A stretch of 64,000 nt of DNA, from assembly GCA_021234155.1 (NCBI GenBank), contig JAJEKV010000032.1, forward strand, positions 12,098,099 to 12,162,098, in the 5' to 3' direction. The notes under the pieces are model-generated. The model did not search any database and was not told where the DNA came from. It saw nothing but the letters and a program-made list of their open reading frames with translations. The translations under genes and the position numbers were made by a program. The DNA comes from Isoetes taiwanensis. Its lineage: Eukaryota > Streptophyta > Lycopodiopsida > Isoetales > Isoetaceae. The first letter of the stretch is position 1; every line of letters starts with the position of its first letter. Below are positions 32,750 to 44,086 of this stretch, piece after piece.

Positions 32750-33742
32750 AAGAAAATAGCAAACACACCTAGTTTTGTCGCCATAAAATCCCCCTAGTAC
32801 ACAATAGCAGAAGATGCTACTTTGTCAGAATATTTACTTTTTTTTTTGCACCAGATAGATGCCTATTTGCATCAGACAATTATTTAAATAAACCATTACT
32901 TTGCAAGAATCCCTGCTCTGCTTAACCTGCTCGGCTCTGCTCTGCCCTGCTGTGCTTATGAACCCTACCCTGCTGCAATCTTGAAAGCCAACGTCCTGCC
33001 ACAATCACCACAGTCTTGAATAGTCGCCATAGTTTTGAATCTCGATTCATCGCTTCAAGGATCAAGACATGAATCTGCAAGAGGTAATCATGAAAAACTA
33101 GTCAAACTAAAAGTTCAGAATCTTGATGAGAAGTTGTGCAAAACTCTATTGCCAATTTGTGGCATTCAATTGAAATTATTATTTTGGGCCGACCTGAGGT
33201 TCAGACCACCTTATGGCAGAGCTTGCGCTCTGCCTCTAATGTGTATTTAACAGATTGCAACTAGATTTAGAACATCTGGAGCAAAAGATGCAAACCATGC
33301 TTTCTGTTGGAACATGTTTGGCCGAATCATTACCTGCAGCAGCTCATTACCTGCAGATAAAATTGTTTAGCATAGATCGATTCCGGAATTCTGGTGTCGC
33401 CATTGATTCCGGAATGCTGGTGTTGAAATCCGCTAGCTCCATCCGTTCTGTTGCATCCGCTAACTCAAGCAACCCTAACTCTAACGTAAAAGCAACCTGC
33501 CTTGCATTCTGCTGCCTCATCCAATCCTGTTGCGACATGTGGCTCCGTTTCTTTCCCTGAATGCTGCAAGGTTCGACGGCAGCTCCAGATTTTCCCTCTG
33601 TTATGCTTGTTCTTGAATTTACCTTACATTCTGGAGTGATTTACCTTGCGTTCTTGGATTTACCTTGCATTCCGGAGCCATTTACCTTGCATTCTTGAAC
33701 TCTTACCTGTCATTCCGGAGCTGCTATCAGATTTTACTGCCC
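32750..33742. other. No gene; repeats of a 'ttaccttgcattc' phrase
   Basis: From about 33590 the phrase 'tttaccttgcattc' with one or two changes recurs every 25-35 bp, and again at 34000-34115. A half-copy of the fold-back arm ('acgtaaaagcaacctgccttgcattctgc') lies at about 33484-33512. Plus-strand ORFs here are unsupported. Confidence 0.5.
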
Positions 33743-33911
33743 GCAGAATGCAAGGCAGGTTGCTTCCACGTTAAGGGAATGTCTCTCTGCTTGACATTCC
33801 CTGTGTGTCAACAATGCCTCCGCCTGCCGGCGTCGGCATTGTTTCCACACAGGGAATGTCAAGCAGAGAGACATTCCCTTATACGTAAAAACAACTTGAG
33901 AAGCATTCTGC
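33743..33911 (+). repeat. Fold-back hairpin, 76-bp arms
   Basis: Arms 33743-33818 and 33835-33911 around a 16-nt GC-rich loop. The inner 35 bp (33773-33807 with 33846-33880) pair perfectly; the outer parts pair imperfectly. It could be a fold-back transposon remnant or the precursor of small RNAs. Confidence 0.85.
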
Positions 33912-34130
33912 CCTCTTCGCCAATGGCGCCTTGCCACGTGGCACACTTTCATTTCCGGAACATAAGGTCTGTTTTGTCTTTTGTGCATTTACGGCACGTT
34001 CTTCTTATTTACCTTGCGTTCTTCCTATTTACCTTACATTCTGTGTTTTTCAGCATCGTTTACCTCGCATTCAGCTTCATTTACCTCATATTCAGCTCCG
34101 TTTACCTTACATTCTGATTTGCAGAATGCA

Positions 34131-34212
34131 TCTCAAGTTATTTTCACGTATATAGGAATGTTGGGTAAACCAACATTCCTATAACGTGGAAGCCGCTTAT
34201 GTGGCATTCAGC
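34131..34212 (+). repeat. Second fold-back hairpin, related to the first
   Basis: Outer bases 'gcagaatgc' (34131) pair with 'gcattcagc' (34204), and 34151-34164 pair perfectly with 34170-34183 around a 5-nt loop. The left arm shares 'gcagaatgc.tctcaagtt' with the reverse complement of the first hairpin's right arm. A further related half lies near 35240-35275. Confidence 0.75.
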
Positions 34213-35340
34213 GAATGAGGCATTGACACGTGGCAACCTTATATAAATAGTCTTGTCTTGTTTCTCCCTTTTCTTCTCTGGCTATGGCACGGCCATGACG
34301 GCAACTAGCGATGGCGCCGGCTGGGCGGCAACTGGCGATGGCACCCGCTGCTCTTGGCATCCATTTCTCTTGACAGTGGCACCCATTGCTCTTGGCGATG
34401 GCGTCCACTGCTAATGTTTCTGTAAGAGAGTTCTCAAGTATGGTGTATTTCTTTGTAACAGTTTTACATGAGGCCATTTTTCCTTGCCCGATGCCATCTG
34501 CTCCAAGCCGTTTGTCGCCAGGGCAGATATCTTCTAGTTTTGGATGCTAATTTTGCAGTCGAAAGCAGGTCTTGCCTTTGTTTTTCTTTATATTTGCCTT
34601 TGTTTCTTTGTGTTCTTTCTTTGTATTTGCCGTCTCGCTCTAACTTATTTCTTGCTTTCTTTGTTTGTTTGTGCAGATTATGCTCTTAAAGCTCTGTTAA
34701 GGTGCATCAAGCACTCGTGTTGCAGGGTAAAAAGATTGAACAAGATGCCGAAGTTGTGGCAGTAGCAGGGAAATAGTAGCGTTGTTTTTTGCGGTCGAAA
34801 GCACTGATCTGTTTGTTTACTTGGGAACTATGCTTTGTTTGTTGCTTTGCTCTCGTTTCGACTCCAGTTTGTACTCCGGCATTTTGTCTACTCTGTTTTG
34901 TTGCTCAATGGCAGCTTTGTGCATGAAACAAGAATCATCACATTTGGTTCCTGTAATCTTCAAAAGAGTTAATTGATCGCTTCAGATTTAAGTCACTGCG
35001 TACCATTTCGTGGAATTTGACTGTGAAATGCTAGTCACATGCCGATTTTTAACCATTCTTGCTTGTTTTGCGGAATCAAAAGTGGAATGTAACATAAAAA
35101 CAGAATAGAAAACAGAATGTACCATGGAATGTGAACTAAAATCCAGAATGTTATCTAAATGTTGCAGCACGCTCTTCTAACCCAAATTCCTGGAAAAGAA
35201 TGTAGGACACGTGGCATGATACGATAGGCGGATGGGGCTGAATGCCACATAAATAAGTGGCTTTTACGTTTGCTCTATCTTTGCCCTAAACGCAAACCTC
35301 AACTCTCACGTCGTTCAAAATGTATCATTTGAGGCCTTTT
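34213..35340. other. No gene; short 'ggcgatggc' repeats
   Basis: Between 34300 and 34415 the phrase 'ggcgatggcaccc' and variants recur four times. The rest is T-rich. Short ORFs on either strand are unsupported. Several 'gaatgt' words around 35080-35160 echo the hairpin arms. Confidence 0.45.
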
Positions 35341-35785
35341 TTTTAATCAATTCATCCAACATGTGTTGGAACTTCACTTTCTTTCTTTCTTTCTTTTTTA
35401 ATTCATCCAACATGTCTACTAAACTCTAACATGTTTACACATTGCTTAACATCGTTCATGTTTAGATCTAGCCTAAACATTTTTTTTGTGCTTTTGCCTC
35501 ACATCGTTTAATCCTAATCCTGTATTTGAGGTTTTTTATTATTCAAGCTCCAACATGTGTCATTTGAGTCCCTTTCTTTTTTCTAATTCATTTAACATGT
35601 ATTGGAACTTCATCTCTATGGTAGATTCATCCAACATTTCTTCCCATTTGTCGGATTCATCTACAAATTATTAGCAATTTTAATTGCTAATTTGGGTCAC
35701 TTTGGCATTCGCATAGGTTGGAGCTAAGAGAAGCAATCCATTTTATTGTAGTTTTTAAGGTGCCTCAACTACTTATTTTAATTAC
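35341..35785. other. T-rich stretch with (TTTC)n and further copies of the 'ccaacatg' motif
   Basis: A (CTTT)n run lies at about 35377-35397. The words 'catccaacatgtgttggaac' (35346) and related forms near 35404, 35552 and 35590 resemble the palindromic core of the 23-32 kb array. Confidence 0.5.
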
Positions 35786-35798
35786 GTAAGTCATCTAA
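35786..35798 (+). repeat. Target site duplication of the third L1, left copy
   Basis: gtaagtcatctaa, repeated exactly at 37854-37866. Confidence 0.88.
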
Positions 35799-37853
35799 TT
35801 TTTTTTTTTTTTTTGAAGAACTGTGTCATCAATATATTAAAAGAATGGTAATGTTACAAAGCAAGTGAGGAGGAAGGAGAACTGCCCCAAAGAGACAGCG
35901 ATACCTCGACACTCCACAACAAACTCACAGAAAAACTGCAACTCTACTGCTGTACAAACCGACCATCACCATCTACAACACCCAAGAAGTCCCGCCAAAT
36001 GGCAAACTTCCGCTCTACTACTCCCCGAACACCCGAGAAAGCTTTGAAATAGCTTGTACCGAGTCGAGGAATCGAGAGGCCGCAGTGCAGAATCCCCCAG
36101 AAGATCCACAACCCGCCCGCTTCCAAATCAGCCACACCAACCAAGCCACGCCGCAGATGCAAGGCTTTGTTGCCGCAAGAGCGGCCAAGCACCGAGATAC
36201 ACATGAAGCGACAGCTGGCGGCTAGTCAATCTCACGAAATAGAGCCCTAACCCAATCCCGGGCAGCACGCAAGTGAGGGCATAAAACCGGACAATGCTCC
36301 ACGGTCTCACGATGAAGGCCACAACAAGGGCGAGAGGGCTCATGCCGCCTAAACCGACTCACAAGGGCATTCACCACGATACAATGGTGCACCACCGCCA
36401 TGCATAAGCACCCTAACCTTCGGTGGGGGAAGTGAGCTCCATGTCCACGCCCAAACCGGCGCCATCGAGAACCCTAAGGCTGCGAGACCACTTGCACGAA
36501 GGGGCAAAGGTGTGTCATGAATAGCCAACACCCAAGAATAACAAGACCGCACAAAGCAAGAAGACACAACATCCCATGAACCTTCCAAACCTGCACCACC
36601 ACATCATCCCGAGGGACTATAGGTATGTGTAGCGGAATACTCCCCGCCACGTGCTCCCGGATGATAGCCCTGCCCTCGGTGGCGAGCTCGAAAAGAACTC
36701 CCACGAAGCTAGCCGACCACCCCAATACCAATCCTCCAAAGTGAGCACGCTGGCTTCGCCTCCAACGGGCTGCGTCCAGAGCATGCACGATGGCGCCAAG
36801 GGCAAGTCTTGCAGGGGTAAAGGAACCCACAAGAAAGGAGAAGAATGGTGATAAACCGAGGCATAATCTAGGCTGGAAGAGCACACGCGACATGATCCCA
36901 AGCCCGCAACACTCCTGTGAGAAAAGGGGATGCATGTGGGAAAGGCCGGAGACCATACAACAGTGCCCAGGGCAACTCCACATGCACAGACGGCTTCCCA
37001 AACGCCACACAATGGCGAAGAGACTGCAACAACAGTGGTCGCACCAGGAGAAGATGCTCCATCCTACAGAATGCTCCAAACAAACTTGGAGACCAACACC
37101 TTACTATGCAGCGCTAAAATCCGAATGGCCAAGCCCCCATCCTCCCGGGGCGAAGACACTTCCACCAAGCCACTTTAACAACCCCTTCATCATCCCCCCC
37201 CCACACAAAAAATTTGAACAATCTTATCCAAAGCTCAGATCTTACCCTCGGGGAGCTAGCATCGCAGATGCTTTGTATACACATGAGTGCTACAAAGTAC
37301 TGACTTGGCAATAGTGATCCTACCTGCCATGGACAACTTGCTACCCTTCCACCAATTGAGGTGTTTCTGCAATCCCTGCAAAATCTCATCCCACACCCTC
37401 CCCATGGAAACATCCCCTCCAAAGGGAATACCCAACGACTTAGTACACACATTACGGAAGCACCTTCCAAGGGAATAGAGCCAAACAAGGGGAGGTCAGT
37501 CACCGGGCCCATAATGCGAGCACTTACCCCAATTCAGAAGAATGCCTGAGGCCAAGGAGAAAGTATCCAACAAACCCGGAAAGTGTCATCGGCAAACTGG
37601 TTAATAATTTGCTGGCTACCATCCTGCATCCGAAGCCCATCCACCACTCCCTCCTCCACTGCAGCCAAAAACAACTGAGACAGTGCCTCCGCCACAATCG
37701 TAAACAAAAACGGCGCCAAAGAGCACCCCTGACGCACCCCTCTGCCTAAGGAGAAAAAGGCGGAGGGTTCACCCTGGCACACCACCGTAGCCCGTGCTGA
37801 CCTATGCAGCTTCATGACTGTCTCAGTAAAGCGTGGACCACAGCCCAACGCTA
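35799..37853 (-). mobile_element. 5'-truncated L1 LINE on the minus strand (2.1 kb)
   Basis: Opens at its left with a T-run (poly(A) tail) and ends inside the reverse transcriptase. Minus-strand pieces: GVRQGCSLAPFLF near 37730 and FADDTF near 37585 (37848-37534), then LGIPFGGDV and KLSMAGRITIAKSV near 37320, and the C-terminal tryptophan/cysteine-rich region broken across several frames. Many frameshifts show it is old. It is more GC-rich than the other two L1 copies, so it belongs to a different subfamily. The 13-bp target duplication is perfect. Confidence 0.88.
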
Positions 37854-37866
37854 GTAAGTCATCTAA
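37854..37866 (+). repeat. Target site duplication of the third L1, right copy
   Basis: Exact match to 35786-35798. Confidence 0.88.
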
Positions 37867-39809
37867 ATTGACTTAGCTACATTGTAAATTATCGAGAGCT
37901 TCATCCCAATCATATTTGGCATTTTTCTTGGACATCTTTGTACAATGCTTTTGTATATCATGTATTGACTTAGTAACACTCAACATGCATTGGAACTTTT
38001 TACTCTAGGTTCAAGAAGCTTGAAACACTTACAAGGTCATTATGGCGTCTCAAGTATGTACGTCACTAATTACTCAAAGCATGATATCAAATACTTTATC
38101 AAGAGAGCATGATGTAACCAAGCAAAAGTGCTACTTACGCAGACTGAGGAAATTCGAGAAGGAATGCATGTTATGCTCATGGAAAGTAGCAGAAGGAACA
38201 ATATTCACTATGTACCCAAATAGATATTGCCACAATAATAATAGGTGATGGATGTGTCAGCATTTCTTTAAAGGTTGTTCAGACAAACCTATAAATCCAT
38301 CACATGATTATTTACTATACTAGAGAATGTTGGTTCTTTTGCGAGATGGAAGAAGAGCAACTTGAGACCATAGCTTGGACACTGGCAATTGAAAGACGTG
38401 CTTCTAGTCCGAAAGATATAGCATCGCCTATAGAAAGTACTCAGAAGTTTGATTGAGATAGTAGATCTACATGGCTAGGGTTAAGCCTTCATTGTTGTAG
38501 CTTTTACAAACGAAGTTGTTGATGGTGCCTACTTAGGTGAAGATGACATCGAGATTAGAGTGTTTGAGATGATGGTTGGCATTGACTCATTCGAGATTGG
38601 AAAACTGATACATTGAATAATCAATAATTTGGCATTGGTCACTGGAGAATCATTGCTTCGGAAGAAGATTCCATGCAATTCGGAAGAAGATACTAATGTA
38701 GAGGGCAACATGAATAAATATAAGTGTCCTTACCATTTTATAAAGAGGAAGAAGGCCAGATCAGTAGTAAAAGAAGGCAAGAGCGATTCTTGTGATATGG
38801 AGAATATTAAGCATCTATTGATTGTTATCCAAATCATATTTGGAAAATAGATTTGGAAGGTCATTTTGGACAAACTTCCAAAGTCCAAAGTATCGAAGTA
38901 GTGAGACCAACTATTGCATATTGGAAAAATCCATAAAAGAGATAAAGGGATCTCCAATAAGAAGTGGCAAGTTATAAGACGACATTTGGCCTCGCTTGCA
39001 ATGGGTGCTCATTCATGAGGCACATGTAGCTGTTACCATGATTGAATATGATGAACAATAAGAAGTGGTATATTCTTGCCAAATTGTGGCTCTAAAAGTG
39101 GTAAACCAAGATAGGAACGATAATGCCTGAACGATGAGAAAGGGACTCCTTTCTGGCTAGGGGCTGCATTGACTAAATCGACTGATACAATGATGGACAT
39201 GGACAAAAAGATTATCTTCAGATTCATATTCAATGGTGGAAGCCACTGAGTAAAGGTGGCAAGACATAGAAAGGTCAATACAATGACTATTGAAGAAAAA
39301 AAGTGGAAACTGAATTCAAGTGAACAATGACAATGTGTGGACATTCAATCAGTAACCTATAGTTGGAAAGCAAAGACTTCTGCAATTTCCATGAAATGTC
39401 TTCAAAAGATACCTAAAGATATGGTTGCAATTGTCCAAAATTTTTTGGAATTGTTGTATTATTGAGTGATTTATATGAATTCAAAAGTCCTTGCACAATT
39501 TTCTTTTTTATCTTTATCTGCACAATTGGCTAAATAAATATCGAGATGTGATGAATGCCAAGCAACCAAAATTTCAAATTAGAAAATATAGATATGTCTA
39601 AAAACATTGAATAAGTCTAAATCTTCCTAAATAAGTCATAAATGAAGTTGTATTCTTGTTTTTCATCTAAGCCTCAATACAAAGGTTGGAGTTTGAAAAT
39701 TAACGTATTTGTCTAGGCAAATTCATGTCTATCATTGAGAATTTAAGTACCTTGTTAGGGTGTAAGTTAAGTTTATATATATTTTAATGTTGTGTTGTTA
39801 AATGTGCAG
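37867..39809 (+). other. Decayed coding-like sequence, unassigned
   Basis: Plus-strand fragments look protein-like but are broken by many stops: 38042-38248 (Cys/Lys-rich), 38550-38620 (EIRVFEMMVGIDSFEIGKL) and 38629-38850. They could be upstream exons of the gene at 39810, but no splice chain can be drawn. Confidence 0.3.
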
Positions 39810-40162
39810 TGCAAGATGGTTAACGAAAAGGACAATGAAAAGGGGAAGGGGGTAAAAGAAAGCTAGGGTGTCTTACATTTGGCCAAATGTAGAGTAAGAG
39901 ATGTATCACATTTCAAATACATAACCGTTTTTTCAGTATGTACATAATAGCTATATTATGGAATCTTTGTTTTCGGAACTACTTGCCACGTCAATTAAAA
40001 CGCAATCATGAAGCAGATTTCAATTCCCGCCGCTCTAACCACTCCAAGAAACGCCTGAACGTTAGGAGAATTTCCCACTTTCTTTCTAAAACTTCGCCCG
40101 ACTCCGAGATTTCCCTCCTTCTTGCCGAAATTCCTCCAAATAACCCTAAACCACGCAAGAAC

Positions 40163-43100
40163 CATGATGAACAATGAAGGAATGAAAATGGCGCAAGAAG
40201 ATTGCAATATCGGGAATGTGACAAAGAAAATGAAGCGTAAGATTGATGAAATTTGCAAATTTATATATGATCGGGTTCAAGATTTACGTCTGTGCAAAAA
40301 GAGAGCTTTAGCGATGAAAACCGTTCGGGATGAAAGGCTGCACTTCTTTTTGAACCTGCCATTGGAAATCCAAAAAAAGCAATTCAAGGATACTATGCTA
40401 AAAAATATCCGTGAAGGTCTGCGGGGAAGTGAAACAAGCAAATAGCAATGATAAATTAGCGACTAAGCATTCCCTGTTATCAATGATTGTTGGTGAGAAT
40501 GGAAAACTCAGGCAAAAAGGAATAGCCTCCGAGAATTCTTCAAGTGCAAGCAAGAAACCTCACAAAAGCTGCAATTAGAAGAAAGCGGATGTCATTATCG
40601 GTGCTAATATGTGGGCACTGGCGTGAAGGCAACCAGGCGGACATGCTTCCTAATCAACCAAACAGGTTGGTAAATGAGTTTTGGTTAACCCACACAAAAA
40701 CTTCTCCAAAGTACAGGGATGTCAGGAAGAAAAGGACACTTCCAATCCAGTTTTTGGACATGCCCCAGGTCAGTTTTAAGTCTTTTAATCCTCTTTTTTG
40801 CAAGCTTGATAGAAGCTAGCTTCTGTGCATCCTGGATAAGTTTAGTAATCCTATTTGCATTCCATGCAAGGGATGTATATGATATACATTGAAGTACATC
40901 CAACTACAGACTAATTCTATTTTTACACTTGGAGGTACTGAGTGAGCTATGTTTAACAGGAAAAGTACTTGGATGTACTTCCACCTACATCCAATGTGTC
41001 ATAAAGGCGAAAATGTGTTTGAAAGTCGGTGTGTGATTATAGTCTTGATTTTTGTAGTTCCCAAGTACATTATAGTACATTTTAAGCTTTCCTGATCTCA
41101 AGATAGTTTTGAAAGATAGGGTGATACATAAAAGTATTTAAATGTACTTCCTTCCATAAGAAAAGTATGAAATACATACATCACATGTCTGATGACAACA
41201 TGCGTGACCTGGTTACATATTGAGTTTTTTATGTACATCTGGAACTCTTTGGAGTACATTATTTATACATTTATACACATCATTTACATGGTATGTACTA
41301 TGTTGTGGTATAGTAGTTGAATGTATATCAAATCATGATCTGAGTGCCATAGAACTAATGCAATGTCTGCAACATCTTTGAATTAAGTAAGTAGTTCTAA
41401 TTTATATCTTACTTATACATGCCACTTTTTTCCTTGCAGTGAATTGTATGAGATGTTCAAAGATGAACATCCCCGAAGTGAAGATTAGCATCGAAAAGTT
41501 CGAAATTGCTTAAGCCTACGTGTGTGAGAAGGTTGAAAGAGAGGAACACATCTTTGCTGCGTGAAGCATGAACAAGCTGATCTATCTGAGAAAAAGCTTT
41601 TAGCGTCCCGAGGAGCAAATTTCATGCCAATTGTACATGTTCTTGTGGTGTTTGTGCAGCAGATGAGAACAATGGCGTCTGCCAGGCTCCTTCTAAAACA
41701 TTTCAAAATGTTGGTGCTATGTGGAGAGCTACTGATGCAGTGACAAGGAAGGCGAAGAGTGACATAGTTTGGGTGTGTCAAGGGAGAGTGCCGAAGCGTG
41801 GCAATCGAAAATATTCAAATCTGTCCTAAGGAGAAAGAGTCGCGAGAATGAGAACATTGAATGGCAAGTTTACAAATGCGTGAACGAACCTTCCAAAGTC
41901 GGCACTTCAAGGAGGTTGAAGCTTGTTTCTTGGCGGGGGACTCGGTACATTGCTTGACAAGATGTTTCAAAGACCTTTCAAAGTTCACTATTCACAACTT
42001 TTCAAAGAAGTTGGCGAGCAAACAATTCAGGAAATCGATTAAAAATTTGAGGGATGATTACGTTTTGTCGATAATGGACTTTGCTGAGAACTACACTTTG
42101 CGACCATTCGGGGAGGTTCAGTCAGAAAGCATTGGAATAATGACCGGATAACTATTACGGTGCATATAACCATGATGAAAGTCAATGGCGAGCTGAAAAA
42201 AAGCTGTTCATTTGTATGTTTCGATGTTATGAAGCATGATGCTTTCTTTGTTCAGTTGCACTCAAGAAGCACCATATTTGGATGATGCAAAAGGTTTTGG
42301 CCACATCAAATACCATGTCATGTGGTCCGATGGGTGTCTTTGCTTTCGGTTTAAGTGTTCTCGAGCCTTTTATTTGAATGTGGCCCAATATTATAACAGG
42401 TATAAAATTAGGATCAAGATGGAATTATTTTGGCTCGGGCCATGGAAAAGGAGAACATGATGGGCGGTTGCTTTGGAGAAAAGGTTCCTAGCGACGAGCA
42501 AAGGAAAGAGAATGGTGTTCCGATTTTGGGTGCCAACTCTGCTTGCACTTTGCTGAGACAAAAGAAGTGCAAAATGAACAGAGTCATATGGGAGATGATG
42601 GCAGAAGACATTAACAGGGACCCTCGTTCAGATTGTGAGACATTGCCTGGTACTCTAGCTATACATTGTGTGTCTACTATTAATCCAGCTGACCCAACAC
42701 TTGTCATGTATAGATCCTGTCATGTTTTGCAATGGTTGCTTGAATTTCAGATGGGGAGAATGTGAGAATCTCGAGCATTGTGGTGCGTGGAAGCTGCACA
42801 AACTGGAGCCTAGTTCGGCCCAGGTCGACGAACAAGAAGAGCTAGTTGGTTTTTATGCAGCTGATGAGCAAGAACTATCCGATGTACTCCAAATTGGAGA
42901 CATATTTGCATCTTTTGCTGCTCCAGGGAATCATGAAAATGTTCCATACTTCGTCCTCCTATGCGTGAAGGAGATGCATATTCTTCAGGAAGATGTGATT
43001 GACGACTATGGAAATAGAATGCTTCCTGGTGACAGGGTTATAGCTGGTCATTACTATCAAGCTGCTACAAGGCACAAAGCACAAGTACAAGTTGTTGGAT

Positions 43101-43190
43101 GACAAAATAGTATTGGTACCCGGTGAATCATCTGTAATTGGAGCAAAGTTCACGATCTGGCAGGTCAAGCATAAGTTGAAGGGGCACGTC
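40163..43190 (+). pseudogene. DDE-type transposase with DFAENY and HGKG signatures, decayed
   Basis: Exon-like pieces: 40163-40443 (helical, Lys-rich), 40544-40765 (FWLTHTKTSPKYRDVRKK, ending at a donor ccccag/gtcag), an intron of about 675 bp, then 41441 onward after ttgcag. The latter holds KISIEKFE.LKPTCVRRLKERN, a cysteine cluster CTCSCGVC near 41625, MDFAENYTLRPFGEVQSE near 42075 (first Asp), HVMWSDG...RFKCSRAFY near 42315 (second Asp) and NYFGSGHGKGEHDG near 42425. A C-terminal segment with GDIFASFAAP and YFVLLCVKEM follows. Similar 'DFAENY ... SDG ... HGKG.DG' proteins are, from memory, common as uncharacterised transposase-like proteins in animals and plants. Several frame changes make this copy inactive. 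Confidence 0.65.
40860..41330 (+). repeat. Intron rich in 'gtacat/atgtac' words
   Basis: The transposase intron holds many forms of 'atgtacttcc', 'agtacatt' and 'gtacatcc'. The same words crowd 46740-47060 near the other end of the element. Confidence 0.55.
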
Positions 43191-43312
43191 TGACATATAT
43201 GATCACACGAGAGGTGCATGACATGCTTATATCAAGCCTACACGAGATTGTTGAGTGCACATGACTAAGTTCTATACAAAGGAACTTTCATATTTGCCAT
43301 CATCTTACATTT

Positions 43313-43682
43313 ATGTTGAGAAAACTAGTCGATTCTTTGTAAGTTTTTTGTTATTTACTTATTTTTTATCACGAAGTGCATTTTGATACTTCAATTTCAG
43401 TATCCAGAATATCTTCTGTGACCAAGCAAAATGTATATCAGAAAGTACAAAATGTTTATCAATTGTTGCATGAAGAAGTTAAACTAGTCTGTGTTATGTT
43501 GAGAAAACTAGTCGATTGCTGCAAGTTTTTTCTTATTTACTTATTTTTTAATCTGAAGTGCATTTTGATACTTAAATTTCAGTATCACACAATATCTTCT
43601 GTTTCCAAGCACAATGTATATCAGAAAGTACAAAATGTTCATCAATTGTTGCATGAAGAAGTTAAACTAGTCTGTGAACTTG
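43313..43682 (+). repeat. Two tandem copies of 183 bp
   Basis: 'ttgagaaaactagtcgatt' at about 43316 and 43499 starts two copies that stay nearly identical to 'gttaaactagtctgtg'. They lie just past the transposase coding remains. A second, weaker two-copy repeat of about 88 bp ('ctggtca.a.c.gatgtga.gcca') follows at about 43793-43915. Confidence 0.8.
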
Positions 43683-44086
43683 TTCTGTTATAATGGATAT
43701 CAATAGCTTTTCTTTTGATTCATGAAACAAAGCAGAAAGTGGAACATGTATGGAGACAAAAACTCTTGTATTACATATCACAAGATATACAACCTGGTCA
43801 TATCAGATATGATGCCAATATATACAAGTCTGTTGTTCATGTTTTATATTAACATTAATTTACATTCAAAATCTGGTCACAGCCGATGTGAAGCCAGTAC
43901 ATACTATTCTGCTGTTTCAATATGTTACTTTCTTGCAGCTTGCCAATAGCCTGGACATGCCATCTCTGTCCTTGTAGCCCTCTGAAAGCATTTGCCTCCA
44001 AACAGCTGTGGTTAGTACATCGGTTGGATTGCGTAAAGGATTCTGCTTCACATACTGTTGCAGGTCTGGTGCTATCAACAAACCCT

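Noticed and set aside
36474-37314. Long ORFs on both strands at 36.5-37.3 kb
   Set aside because: They are shadow and broken frames of the minus-strand L1 reverse transcriptase C-terminal region.
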